NCBI RefSeq assembly: GCF_003605125.1
Contig: NZ_QPQT01000006.1
Coordinates: forward strand, 1-64,000
Reading direction: 5' to 3'
DNA: 64,000 nucleotides
Origin: Shewanella algidipiscicola
Lineage (GTDB): Bacteria > Pseudomonadota > Gammaproteobacteria > Enterobacterales > Shewanellaceae
Every line of letters starts with the position of its first letter. Position 1 is the stretch's first letter. The position numbers were made by a program, and so were the translations under genes. Shown here in pieces: positions 47,835 through 56,237 of this stretch. The notes under the pieces were generated by a model. That model did no database searches and was not told where the DNA came from. It was given only the letters and a program-made list of their open reading frames with translations.

Positions 47835-48875
47835 TTAGAAGTCGTAACGCAGACCTAAACTCACAATGGTGTCGTCAAAGTCTGAGTATTGTTTAACATC
47901 AAACTGGCCGATTTCGGTGTGAATACGGGTCGATTTAGCTAAGCGGTACTCAGCGCCAACAGCCCACTGGCTGACTTCAGGCACAGCTACTGCCGCGTTA
48001 CCAAGTGCATCATAAACGCGATGCGCAATCTTACCCGTACCCGAATCATCATTGCCGTATTGCGCTTTTAGCAATAGTTGGTCAATTTGATATGTGGCGC
48101 TGACGATAAAGCCGAAGCCATCACGATCTTCATAACGCGGTTTGCTCGGATTCATCAACTCAGTTTGTTGCATTATGGTGCCAAGCTTTAATTTATCGAG
48201 CTTGATATGGCCAACAACGCGCGTCGCTTTAATATCTTCGATACCGTCAGAGTAACCCGCGTTAAGGTAGACGTTACCGCTTTTAAAGAACTTATCACCA
48301 TAAGTCACAGCCACTTGATAGTTAGGGTTGTCTTTGCGAACATCAGATTCGGCAAAGTAGTTGTCTTCCATCAAATAGCTAGCGCCTAGTTGTAATTTGT
48401 TCCATTTAGGGCTCTTATACTCGAATGAATCGCCATGGCGTTTGTCACCCGGCATAAGACGATCGTGCTTTAGGCTGTAGTTATCAAATGCATCGGCAAA
48501 GCCTTTGCCCATCTTAAATACAGAGTCGATACGACCTACCGCAAGTGCCCCTAAACTGTCGTGCTTAATACCGATAAACGTTGGACGTGCAGAGAACGGA
48601 TTGTTTGACTTGCTTTGTGATGCGCCGTTAACGCCCACTTCAACCTTGTAAAAAATTGACCAGTCTGGATTAAGCGCCGTTTCGCCTTTAACCCCAAGAC
48701 GGCTGAAGTTGTTTTCTAAAATAGTGCCACTTTTACCGTCGTGAGTTGCGCTACCCGAATCTGAGTTTGTCACTGAATAGTCTAAACGACCATAAAAATT
48801 AACCGTATCATCAGCAAACAACTGTGGTGACATAAGTAGACTGGTGGCTAATAAAGAAAGCGTAAATGTTTTCAT
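47835..48875 (-). CDS. Outer-membrane porin (OmpU/OmpC-like trimeric type)
   Basis: 346 residues from the ATG at 48875 (AAGAG nine bases upstream). Sec signal MKTFTLSLLATSLLMSPQLFA. The mature part DDTVNFYGRLDYSVTNSDSGS with many alternating beta strands ends in VSLGLRYDF, the terminal Phe needed for BAM assembly. The loop-3 region GALAVGRIDSVFKMGKGFADAFDN is present. It would let small solutes cross the outer membrane. It starts 32 bases after the FMN-lipoprotein gene and is probably co-transcribed, so it may import or export that system's substrate. Confidence 0.88.
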   Translation of the reverse strand: MKTFTLSLLATSLLMSPQLFADDTVNFYGRLDYSVTNSDSGSATHDGKSGTILENNFSRLGVKGETALNPDWSIFYKVEVGVNGASQSKSNNPFSARPTFIGIKHDSLGALAVGRIDSVFKMGKGFADAFDNYSLKHDRLMPGDKRHGDSFEYKSPKWNKLQLGASYLMEDNYFAESDVRKDNPNYQVAVTYGDKFFKSGNVYLNAGYSDGIEDIKATRVVGHIKLDKLKLGTIMQQTELMNPSKPRYEDRDGFGFIVSATYQIDQLLLKAQYGNDDSGTGKIAHRVYDALGNAAVAVPEVSQWAVGAEYRLAKSTRIHTEIGQFDVKQYSDFDDTIVSLGLRYDF

Positions 48876-48906
48876 AATCATCATCTCTTATCTTTGTATA
48901 AAGGGG

Positions 48907-50259
48907 TTATTTAGTCGCAGGACGTTTATGTTCCACAATCACACCATCGGCGCGCATCTGCTTATACAGAATATCGGCATGTTTTAGGTACAGATCCCAT
49001 GAGCTTGAACGCTTAGTGAAACCGGTTGCCGCGTAGCTGCCGCTGTCACCTGTTGCAGGTAAGTCATTGATGTCAAATAGTGATCCACCAGCCTTAAGGT
49101 GTTCGTTAAGCGCATCAAACATCACGTTAAAGCCGATGCGTGCAGGCTCAACATAATTGATCGAGTCATACTTTGATTGGCGGTAATACTTCTTCATTGA
49201 GGCATCTGCTATCTGCGCTTTTTCATCGGCGAAGATCTCATCAAACTGCGCCTTAGCAATCTGTTTAGTGTTGGTGTCGACCACGATACGTAACATGCCA
49301 GTGATCCCGGTCCATTTGCCTTTGCTGTCTAACACTTTTTCGGCGTGTTGATAGAACTTGTAATGGGTACCTTGAGTTTGGATTTGATCATAAATCTTGG
49401 CCGTTAATGGGATCATCGACTGCTGAATACTGTTAGATGCGCCCGCAACAATATCGATACCTAGGTAGCGTAAACGGTTCGGCTCTTTTAGCTTGTTAGC
49501 CAATTTAGGATCGTGATTTGGGTTAGGTTCGAAGATGAGTTGGTCTTTGTCCATCATCAACTTTTCCATGGTCAGTGCTGACTGCACCCACGCCGTGCCT
49601 TTTTTCTTACCCATAGTGAAGTTGTATTCAGACATACGCTTAGGTACATCTTGGTATAAACGGGTGTAATAGTTAGGACGGCCGCTCTCGTTAAACTCGG
49701 CTAAGATAACGTCATCTTTGTTGGCGCTGTTAGTGACGACGGTCATGCTGCCTTTATGGCCCTGACGGAAGCGAGCCTCTTCATAGTAATAGTCACCTGA
49801 GATTAAGCCCAATTGTGGTTGAATCGACCATTTCAATTTAAAATCATCGTCACCAGAGGCTTCTTTTGAACCCACAGCCACATATTCAGGTTGAATACCG
49901 TTAGCGCGTGGTAGCTTATTAACCGCTTTTAAAATACCGTTTGATGAGTAAGTAGCACCAGAAACTGCATCGATACCCTCATGACCATTATTTTTCAGGA
50001 CTTTTGCCAATAAACGTTCGGCATTAAGAAATAATGATTCAGTTTCATTATGAGACTGGGTTTTAATATCGACGATATTCCCCTGCTCCACTTTGACTTC
50101 GAGTACAATTTGGCTTTTTTTACCTTTGGCTTGTACTTGATGCACGCCATCAACATATTTACCTGGCGCAACTTGAGTGGCACAACCGACAGTAGTTAAG
50201 CTAGCAAGCGTTATAGCGGTGAAAATAAGGCTTTGTTTAAAACGTTTATGAGTGGTCAT
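48907..50259 (-). CDS. FMN-binding-domain lipoprotein, likely flavinylated
   Basis: 450 residues. The lipobox TVGC gives Cys 26, and Ala 27 favours outer-membrane sorting. Residues 33-116 form an FMN-binding domain with the ApbE acceptor motif D97-A-V-S-G-A-T103 (Dxx(S/T)GAT), so FMN would be bound through Thr 103. A second similar site reads D269-I-V-A-G-A-S275. A third region (ITGMLRIVVDTNTKQIAKAQFDEIF ... KYYRQSKYD) resembles another FMN-domain fold without an acceptor. It is divergent from apbE, which would attach the flavin, and precedes the porin gene. Likely a periplasmic/outer-membrane electron carrier; partner enzymes are not identified. Confidence 0.83.
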   Translation of the reverse strand: MTTHKRFKQSLIFTAITLASLTTVGCATQVAPGKYVDGVHQVQAKGKKSQIVLEVKVEQGNIVDIKTQSHNETESLFLNAERLLAKVLKNNGHEGIDAVSGATYSSNGILKAVNKLPRANGIQPEYVAVGSKEASGDDDFKLKWSIQPQLGLISGDYYYEEARFRQGHKGSMTVVTNSANKDDVILAEFNESGRPNYYTRLYQDVPKRMSEYNFTMGKKKGTAWVQSALTMEKLMMDKDQLIFEPNPNHDPKLANKLKEPNRLRYLGIDIVAGASNSIQQSMIPLTAKIYDQIQTQGTHYKFYQHAEKVLDSKGKWTGITGMLRIVVDTNTKQIAKAQFDEIFADEKAQIADASMKKYYRQSKYDSINYVEPARIGFNVMFDALNEHLKAGGSLFDINDLPATGDSGSYAATGFTKRSSSWDLYLKHADILYKQMRADGVIVEHKRPATK

Positions 50260-50325
50260 CTTTTGATTGCCCTTTTTTATTTAATCATTGGCAATCAGCA
50301 TAAACCGACCAGATATTTCGACAAT

Positions 50326-50339
50326 TGCGGAAAACCGCA
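50326..50339. promoter_or_regulatory. Possible operator between the FMN-lipoprotein gene and apbE
   Basis: TGCGG-AAAA-CCGCA, a perfect palindrome in the shared divergent promoter region, suitable as a regulator binding site. The regulator is unknown; the adjacent response regulator is a candidate. Confidence 0.4.
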
Positions 50340-50460
50340 GGTTTGCAACTTAACGTTAATAACTTTGAACAAGGTAACATTTCTCGCGAATATAATAGGT
50401 AGCACCATTAATTTAGTGATACTTCTTATAGCAGGCTAAATAATCAAATAAAGATGCACT

Positions 50461-51657
50461 ATGAAATATTCACTCCCCACATTATTCGCTTCGGCGATTA
50501 TTTTATGTAGCAGTGCTGCTGCGTTAGCAAGTGATGTTAACGCGGCAAAACTATTACCTAGCAATAAATATTCGCCCGAGACACTAACGCAATTTTATCA
50601 ATGTGAAGCCAACGGTTTAATCAGTTTTGATGACAAGGTCGCGACACTCAACACGGTTAAGTATTTTGGCACCTCGGTCACTATCAATCTGTACAATATG
50701 GATAATGTACGAGCAAAAACAGCGCTGTGTAACGCATTAGCCGTGATCCAGGAGTACCACTATCTGGCATCCAATTACAACACCTACCCCCATGTCACCA
50801 ACATCAAAACCATTAATGAGTCTCCCAATAAAATCCATAGTATCGATCCGCAGCTGACCGACCTTATCGCATCAGGTATCGATTGGTATAAGCAAAGCAA
50901 TGGCTATTTTAATATTGCCCTGTCGCCGGTGATTGACCTGTGGCGCAATCATCGTTTTGCCTGCATTAAGGCTAATAATGATCCCAGCCAGTGCAGTATT
51001 CCGACACCTACAGAATTAACAGCTGCAGCCAAATTGACTCACATCGAAGCGATACAACTCGATAGGCAGGCCAATACCATTCAACTACAAGATGGCATGA
51101 GTATCGATTTAGGCGGTATCGCCAAAGGCTGGATGGCCGAAAAGGTGTATGACCAATTAAAAATCGATGGCGCACAGCAGTTTATGATCAATGCAGGCGG
51201 TAATATTCGTCACTTTGGTCTGCATCCTGAGGGGCGTCAGTTTGTCACTGCGATTGAAGATCCGCTATGTAAAAAAAGTGACTATCAATTGCCTAAATGT
51301 GCCAGCTTTGAGGGACAGTTCCATGAAGTGATAACGGGTCAAAACTTGACTATCGTCAGTAGCGGTAATTACTTACGTTATTTTGAGGTGAAGGGGCAGC
51401 AATATCATCACTTAATAGATCCTACCACTCTTTATCCTAAGCCGAATGGTATTGCCACTACCGTGGTCTTAAATGATCAACAGATTTATGCTGATGTGAT
51501 CTCAACCATGTTATTTTTGATGCCGCGAGATAAAGCACTAGACTTTGTGAATCAGCATGATTATGTCGAGGCCATTTGGTATTTAAACGAACAAGGCGAT
51601 AAAGTTGAATCTAACCGTTTTAACCAATTTAGGTTGAGCCCTAAAAATGAGAACTAG
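50461..51657 (+). CDS. apbE: ApbE, FAD:protein FMN transferase (periplasmic)
   Basis: 398 residues, longer than usual (about 330-350). Sec signal MKYSLPTLFASAIILCSSAAALA. Motifs: KYFGTSVTINLYNMD, DWYKQSNGYFNIALSPVIDLWRNH, SIDLGGIAKGWMAEKV (FAD site), INAGGNIRHFG, IVSSGNYLRYFEVKGQQYHHLIDPTTLYP and the Mg-binding ADVISTMLF. It cuts FAD and links FMN to Ser/Thr of target domains. Two Cys-containing insertions (FACIKANNDPSQCSIP and PLCKKSDYQLPKCASF) explain the extra length and could form disulfides. Divergent from its probable substrate, the FMN lipoprotein. Confidence 0.93.
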   Translation: MKYSLPTLFASAIILCSSAAALASDVNAAKLLPSNKYSPETLTQFYQCEANGLISFDDKVATLNTVKYFGTSVTINLYNMDNVRAKTALCNALAVIQEYHYLASNYNTYPHVTNIKTINESPNKIHSIDPQLTDLIASGIDWYKQSNGYFNIALSPVIDLWRNHRFACIKANNDPSQCSIPTPTELTAAAKLTHIEAIQLDRQANTIQLQDGMSIDLGGIAKGWMAEKVYDQLKIDGAQQFMINAGGNIRHFGLHPEGRQFVTAIEDPLCKKSDYQLPKCASFEGQFHEVITGQNLTIVSSGNYLRYFEVKGQQYHHLIDPTTLYPKPNGIATTVVLNDQQIYADVISTMLFLMPRDKALDFVNQHDYVEAIWYLNEQGDKVESNRFNQFRLSPKNEN

Positions 51658-51715
51658 ATCTCAAATCACTCTATATTTGCAGTACAACTTGAGTTAGTAA
51701 TGGGATCGAAATCAT

Positions 51716-51750
51716 AAAGCCAATTTAATCGATTAAGTTGGCTTTATTTT
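51716..51750 (+). terminator. Terminator of apbE
   Basis: AAAGCCAATTTAAT-CG-ATTAAGTTGGCTTT stem (one G-T pair) followed by A and T6, 59 bases after the stop. Confidence 0.75.
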
Positions 51751-51888
51751 TTAAATCAAAAAACGCATTCACCATAATTAACGATAAGTGAAGATTTTAT
51801 TTATCATCCGCCATTGAGTTTTAATAAACCAATCTTGTGGTTAATTGAATAAATCATCCAGATAAACTAATAAAAGCAACCAATAAAA

Positions 51889-51920
51889 AGCAACTAAAGC
51901 AACTAAAGCAACTAAAGCAA
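51889..51920. repeat. 9-bp tandem repeat AGCAACTAA (about 3.5 copies)
   Basis: Exact units at 51889-51897, 51898-51906 and 51907-51915, then a partial one. Degenerate copies precede it. It is intergenic, upstream of the sensor kinase gene. Confidence 0.9.
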
Positions 51921-52053
51921 TAAGCCTATAAACTAATTACTTTATTACCCATAATAAGTGTGTCATGTTAATTAGACCGAGCTAAATATGACGCAATCAT
52001 ATGGCTTAATATGCCAGTTCTATTTTATGGGCCATTCATGGATGCGTATTAAC

Positions 52054-52257
52054 TTAGTGCTTATCAAGGTCAATGGTAGCAAAAAATTTGCTGTGTTTAT
52101 CAGCCAGTGTTGTCATCTTAGTTTTAAACTTGTCCATTAGCCGCTTTACTCTGTTTGTTGGATCCTTTGGGTGATGAGTTCGCGATACGGGTAAGCCCCT
52201 GAGACGCTTGTGAGCCAGATCACCTCTTGTAATTAAGCAATTAAGAAAATAGCTCAA
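52054..52257 (-). CDS. Short hypothetical reading frame, possibly a remnant
   Basis: 67 codons from a TTG start. The part LAHKRLRGLPVSRTHHPKDPTNRVKRLMDKFKTKM is basic and protein-like, ending KHSKFFATIDLDKH. There is no strong ribosome site and no ATG start. It may be a true small basic protein or the tail of a lost gene. I do not recognise it. Confidence 0.3.
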   Translation of the reverse strand: MSYFLNCLITRGDLAHKRLRGLPVSRTHHPKDPTNRVKRLMDKFKTKMTTLADKHSKFFATIDLDKH

Positions 52258-52362
52258 AGTAAGTCATAATGCTGACTATGATATTTGTAATTGGCCTTTG
52301 AAATGAGTTGGCGCACGCAAAACCCACTTTTCCTACAATCAACCCACATTATCTTCAGAGCT

Positions 52363-54231
52363 ATGTTTAGGACAATGTTCAAGAGCATCATCCTCCTACT
52401 GCTGATGGTGCCCATGGGGAGGGGCTATGGCGCAAACGACATCACATTAACAGTCACTCAAGCAGCACAAGGTGGTGTGGTCAATGACCGTAAAGTCACC
52501 CGAACTCGCCCCTTAACTGTGGGCGCGCTGGCTTTTTCTGCACCAGAGGTGGTCTACCAACGCTGGGCGCCAACCTTGGCGCGGGTGAGCAAAGAAACTG
52601 GGCTGCCATTGACATTAGTGCCACTCACGCCCGATCAGTTGGTCGCAAGAGTCGCCAATAACGAGCTTGACTTCATTATTGGTAACGCACTCATTACCGT
52701 AGCATTTAAAAAAGATTATGGCGTAAGCCACCTGTTGACCTTAGTCCCTCACACTCGAGCAACGCCTGAACACGCCATAGGCTCAGCCTTAATCGCTAAA
52801 AAAGATTTTAATATCAATAGTCTTAACGATCTTAAACAGCTTAGGGTTATCTCAACAGATCCCAACGCCTTTGGCGGTTTTCAAATTATTGCCGCAGAGA
52901 TGGTCGAACAAGGTATTGCCCCACTTAGTGACCTTAAGCAGCTAGATTTTGTTGGTTTTCCTCAAGATAAACTGCTCAACTATATTATTGAAGATCGTGC
53001 CGATGTGGCCATTTTGCCCAGTTGCGTGTTAGAAAGCGCCATTAACAGGGCAACAATTTCGGCCAATAAACTGCACGTGTTATTACCCCAGCTGCACAGC
53101 AACTTTCAATGTCAGGTATCAAGCAAACTTTACCCCTCGTACGCGTTTTCTAAACTGGGGCACACAGATCATCGTATTGCGACCCAGGTGGTACGCGCCC
53201 TGTTGGCTATCGAGGCTGGCGATAATGAAGCGATTAGCGGGCGTTACCAATATTGGTCAGCGCCAGTGCAAGACAATCACGTCTTTGCCTTACTCGAACA
53301 TCTAGATCGCTGGCCCTTTGTTACCAACTGGCAGCGACTGGTCGCGGATTTAACGCCTTGGGCCATGCTCACTGGCTTAGTGTTACTTTTGGGATACTTA
53401 CACCACCTGCGAGTGAAACGATTAGTGGTGAAGCGCACTCAAGCCTTAAGCGATGAAATGGCGCAGCACAAAAACACCCAAAAGGCGCTATTTGAACAAC
53501 AAAAACAATTTTATAAGGCGCAGCGAGTGCTATTAACCGGTGAAATGGCTTCAGGTATCGCCCATGAACTCAATCAACCGCTCGCTGGGATCCGTTATCT
53601 CACCCAAGGATGTATTTATCGTCTTGGAGACGGTCATGATGAGTTAAAATCGGCCCTTACTAAAACAATACAACAAGTGGACCGAGCGCAAAGTACCATC
53701 AAACGCTTTCGCCAGTTTTGCCACCAGCCCAGTGTGCTACAAGATTGTGACTTGCAAGAGCTTATCCAAGATACCCTTAATTTAATGCAACCAGACTTTA
53801 ATCGAATGAAGCTGCAACCTCAATTAAGGCTTATGTCACTGAGCGTGTGTATTGACGTGAGCTTGATGCAGCAAGTACTGGTTAACCTGCTGCGCAATGC
53901 ACTTGATGCCATGGAAACCATAGACCGACCTCAGTTAGCGGTGTTAATTTGTCAAACTGAGCAAGCCGCACATATTGCCATTACCGATAATGGCACAGGG
54001 TTAAGCGAAGCCTCGCTGCAGCGACTATTCTTCCCTTTTGAAACGTCAAAAGTGCATGGACTCGGATTAGGCATGGTGGTGTGTAAACGCATTATTGAAG
54101 AGCACGGAGGAAAAATCCGCGCCATGAATAATCGCGAACTCAATAGCAGCGACGCTCCCTGGGCAACCCCACACCCACGTGGTGTAACCATACTCGTAAC
54201 ACTTCCACTTAAGGCAAACACTGATGTGTAA
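52363..54231 (+). CDS. Sensor histidine kinase with PhnD-like periplasmic domain
   Basis: About 622 residues if it starts at ATG 52363; ATGs at 52303 and 52375 are alternatives. A signal-type segment (SIILLLLMVPMGRGYGA) leads into a PhnD/TtrS-type substrate-binding domain (TVGALAFSAPEVVYQRWAPTLARVSKETGLPL ... DFIIGNALITV). A TM helix (LTPWAMLTGLVLLLGYLHHL), coiled coil, HisKA box (ASGIAHELNQPLAGIRYL), N box (NLLRNALDAM) and G box (GLGLGMVVCKRII) follow. The domain order is that of TtrS-like sensors. The ligand is unknown. It overlaps the regulator gene by 8 bases. Confidence 0.9.
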   Translation: MFRTMFKSIILLLLMVPMGRGYGANDITLTVTQAAQGGVVNDRKVTRTRPLTVGALAFSAPEVVYQRWAPTLARVSKETGLPLTLVPLTPDQLVARVANNELDFIIGNALITVAFKKDYGVSHLLTLVPHTRATPEHAIGSALIAKKDFNINSLNDLKQLRVISTDPNAFGGFQIIAAEMVEQGIAPLSDLKQLDFVGFPQDKLLNYIIEDRADVAILPSCVLESAINRATISANKLHVLLPQLHSNFQCQVSSKLYPSYAFSKLGHTDHRIATQVVRALLAIEAGDNEAISGRYQYWSAPVQDNHVFALLEHLDRWPFVTNWQRLVADLTPWAMLTGLVLLLGYLHHLRVKRLVVKRTQALSDEMAQHKNTQKALFEQQKQFYKAQRVLLTGEMASGIAHELNQPLAGIRYLTQGCIYRLGDGHDELKSALTKTIQQVDRAQSTIKRFRQFCHQPSVLQDCDLQELIQDTLNLMQPDFNRMKLQPQLRLMSLSVCIDVSLMQQVLVNLLRNALDAMETIDRPQLAVLICQTEQAAHIAITDNGTGLSEASLQRLFFPFETSKVHGLGLGMVVCKRIIEEHGGKIRAMNNRELNSSDAPWATPHPRGVTILVTLPLKANTDV

Positions 54232-54853
54232 ATTATATTTGGTCGACGATGACCAAGATGTATTGGACTCTTTGAGCTGGATGCTCGATGGACTGGGCCT
54301 TCAAACTCACAGTTTTCGCTCGGGCGAGGCGTTTCTTGCCCAAGTCGATTTACAACAGCCAGGCATTGCCATATTAGATATTCAGATGCCCAGTATCGAC
54401 GGTATGGAGTTATTAGATAGGATAACATCTACTCACAGCCCGATTGCGGTTATCATGCTAACAGGCCATGGCACTATCAATATGGCAGTGCAATCGATTC
54501 AAAAAGGGGCGCTCGATTTTCTCGAAAAACCGGTTGATGGTGATAAACTCCACAACTTAATCAAGCTGGCGGAGCACAATACCGCCAGTTGCTATGCGCA
54601 GCGTGCCCAACAAGCGAGCGTGAGCGAGCGCATCGACAGCTTAACGCCACGCGAGCGGCAAGTGATGTATAAAGTCTTAGAAGGTAAACTCAATAAGGTG
54701 ATCGCCAATGAACTTGATATCGCCCAGCGCACCATTGAATTACATCGACAAAAAGTGATGCAAAAGATGCAAGTTAGCAATATTGCAGAGTTGGCGTATC
54801 TGATGGCGAAAAGTGATGCCGACATCAAGATACCTCGTCCATCACCTAAATAG
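54224..54853 (+). CDS. FixJ/TtrR-type response regulator (LuxR HTH)
   Basis: 209 residues. Receiver domain with acidic pocket LVDDDQDVLDS, phospho-acceptor Asp in AILDIQMPSIDGMEL, Thr in MLTGHG and Lys in FLEKPVDGD. The C-terminal LuxR-type HTH is LTPRERQVMYKVLEGKLNKVIANELDIAQRTIELHRQKVMQKM. Its start ATG overlaps the kinase stop, which signals tight coupling. It pairs with the PhnD-type kinase; likely targets are the FMN lipoprotein, porin and apbE promoters just upstream, an inference from position. Confidence 0.93.
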   Translation: MCKLYLVDDDQDVLDSLSWMLDGLGLQTHSFRSGEAFLAQVDLQQPGIAILDIQMPSIDGMELLDRITSTHSPIAVIMLTGHGTINMAVQSIQKGALDFLEKPVDGDKLHNLIKLAEHNTASCYAQRAQQASVSERIDSLTPRERQVMYKVLEGKLNKVIANELDIAQRTIELHRQKVMQKMQVSNIAELAYLMAKSDADIKIPRPSPK

Positions 54854-54862
54854 GAAAGCGGC

Positions 54863-56065
54863 ATGAATGTAAAACGGGTTTTAGCCACTCATAGCATCGC
54901 GCTTATTATCATGTCTACATCGACCTGCGCCCAGACATCACCCGCTCGACTCTCGGCTTATGACGCAAGCAATACAGTAAAAGCCTCTGCATACCTAGAT
55001 GTGGCGGAGAACTTTAACCACCAATTTCACCGAGAACTAAAAAATAATAAGGTACCTGGCGGCGCAATGGTTATTGTACAAGGTGATGAAATTATCACCC
55101 TCACAACCTTTGGCAAGCGCAGCAAAGACAGCAGTGAAAAAGTTAATGCCGATACCGTGTTTCGCCTCGCTTCGATATCAAAAACCTTCGCCGGCACCCT
55201 TGCCAGTTTATTGGTACATGAACACGGTCTTAGCTGGCAACAACCAATAGTCACTTATGTGCCCAAGTTTCGCTTATCTGATCCCAAGCAAAGCCAGCAA
55301 ATCACTCTAGGTCATATCGTGGGCCAAAGCAGCGGCCTTATGCCTAACAGTTACGACAACTTGATCAATGCCAATGTGCAATTGGATAAGGTTATCAACC
55401 AATTTGCTAAACTTACGCCCATCTGCAATCCCGGCATATGTTATAGCTATCAAAATATCGCCTTCTCATTTATTCAGCAGGCTATCGAGCAAGAAAGTGG
55501 CCAACCCTATGATGAGCTCATCAATCAGCGGCTATTTACTCCTTTGGCAATGGACACCGCCTCCATTGGATTTACGGCATTTAATGATGCCGATAATCGC
55601 GCTGAGCCGCATATCAAAACCCGTAGCGGTTTTAAGCGCGTCAAGGTTAAACCTAATTATTATCAACTAGCGCCCGCTGCTGGGGTAAATGCCAGCATCA
55701 AGGACATCAGCAAATGGCTTATCGCTAACATGGGCTATCGGCCCGATGTGTTGCCCATGCGAGTAATTGAAGATATTACGACACCAGGTGTGCGCTCCAC
55801 CAAAGAGCTTAGACGGCGAGATTGGCGAGCCTATCTTGACGATGCCCACTATGGTAAAGGGTGGCGCATCTATCAATTTGAAGGGCAAAAGCTGATATAT
55901 CACGCGGGCTGGGTCGCGGGTTATGTGGCAGAAATTGCCTATTCTCCTGAACTGAAACTGGGGATGGCGATTTTACTCAATGGTGAATCGAGAGTAGTAA
56001 GCGAGCTTAGCGCACACTTCTGGCATCAAGTATTTAACCTTCATAACCATAAGGGCGCACCATAA
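54863..56065 (+). CDS. Periplasmic serine hydrolase, beta-lactamase class C/EstB-type fold
   Basis: 400 residues. Sec signal NVKRVLATHSIALIIMSTSTCA. The SxxK nucleophile is in FRLASISKTFAG, the YxN-type triad element is in CYSYQNIAFSF, and the KTG box is replaced by HAGWVAGY. This pattern fits class C beta-lactamase-like hydrolases, including D-aminopeptidases and esterases, more than a true beta-lactamase. An AGGAAAG ribosome site precedes the ATG. It starts 9 bases after the regulator gene, so it is probably in the same operon. Substrate unknown. Confidence 0.87.
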   Translation: MNVKRVLATHSIALIIMSTSTCAQTSPARLSAYDASNTVKASAYLDVAENFNHQFHRELKNNKVPGGAMVIVQGDEIITLTTFGKRSKDSSEKVNADTVFRLASISKTFAGTLASLLVHEHGLSWQQPIVTYVPKFRLSDPKQSQQITLGHIVGQSSGLMPNSYDNLINANVQLDKVINQFAKLTPICNPGICYSYQNIAFSFIQQAIEQESGQPYDELINQRLFTPLAMDTASIGFTAFNDADNRAEPHIKTRSGFKRVKVKPNYYQLAPAAGVNASIKDISKWLIANMGYRPDVLPMRVIEDITTPGVRSTKELRRRDWRAYLDDAHYGKGWRIYQFEGQKLIYHAGWVAGYVAEIAYSPELKLGMAILLNGESRVVSELSAHFWHQVFNLHNHKGAP

Positions 56066-56103
56066 CCGACTTTTGCCGACAGTAACTCTGCTTGCACTGG
56101 GGA

Positions 56104-56127
56104 TGCATAAAAAAACAGGTTTATGCA
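56104..56127 (+). terminator. Weak hairpin after the serine hydrolase gene
   Basis: TGCATAAA...TTTATGCA with 8 pairs around AAAACAGG, followed by ATTTT. It is 38 bases after the stop; plausible but weak. Confidence 0.45.
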
Positions 56128-56237
56128 ATTTTAAAAATATAACCCCGAGATATTTTTAACCCATATTCACATTCAAGCATAATCATTCAGCATGTATCAT
56201 CAACAGCCCATTGATATTCTTGTTAGCTGCCATCGTT

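Larger units (their letters stand above)
51658..52362. other. Intergenic region between apbE and the sensor kinase gene
   Basis: About 700 bases. It holds the apbE terminator, a 9-bp tandem array (51889-51920) and a short minus-strand frame (52054-52257) of doubtful status. Confidence 0.55.

Noticed and set aside
51889..51920. CRISPR array
   Set aside because: Units are 9 bp with no spacers; no cas genes anywhere in the window.
54863..56065. Acquired beta-lactamase resistance gene
   Set aside because: The SxxK and YxN elements are present, but the KTG box is HAG and the context is a two-component operon. It is more likely a general serine hydrolase.
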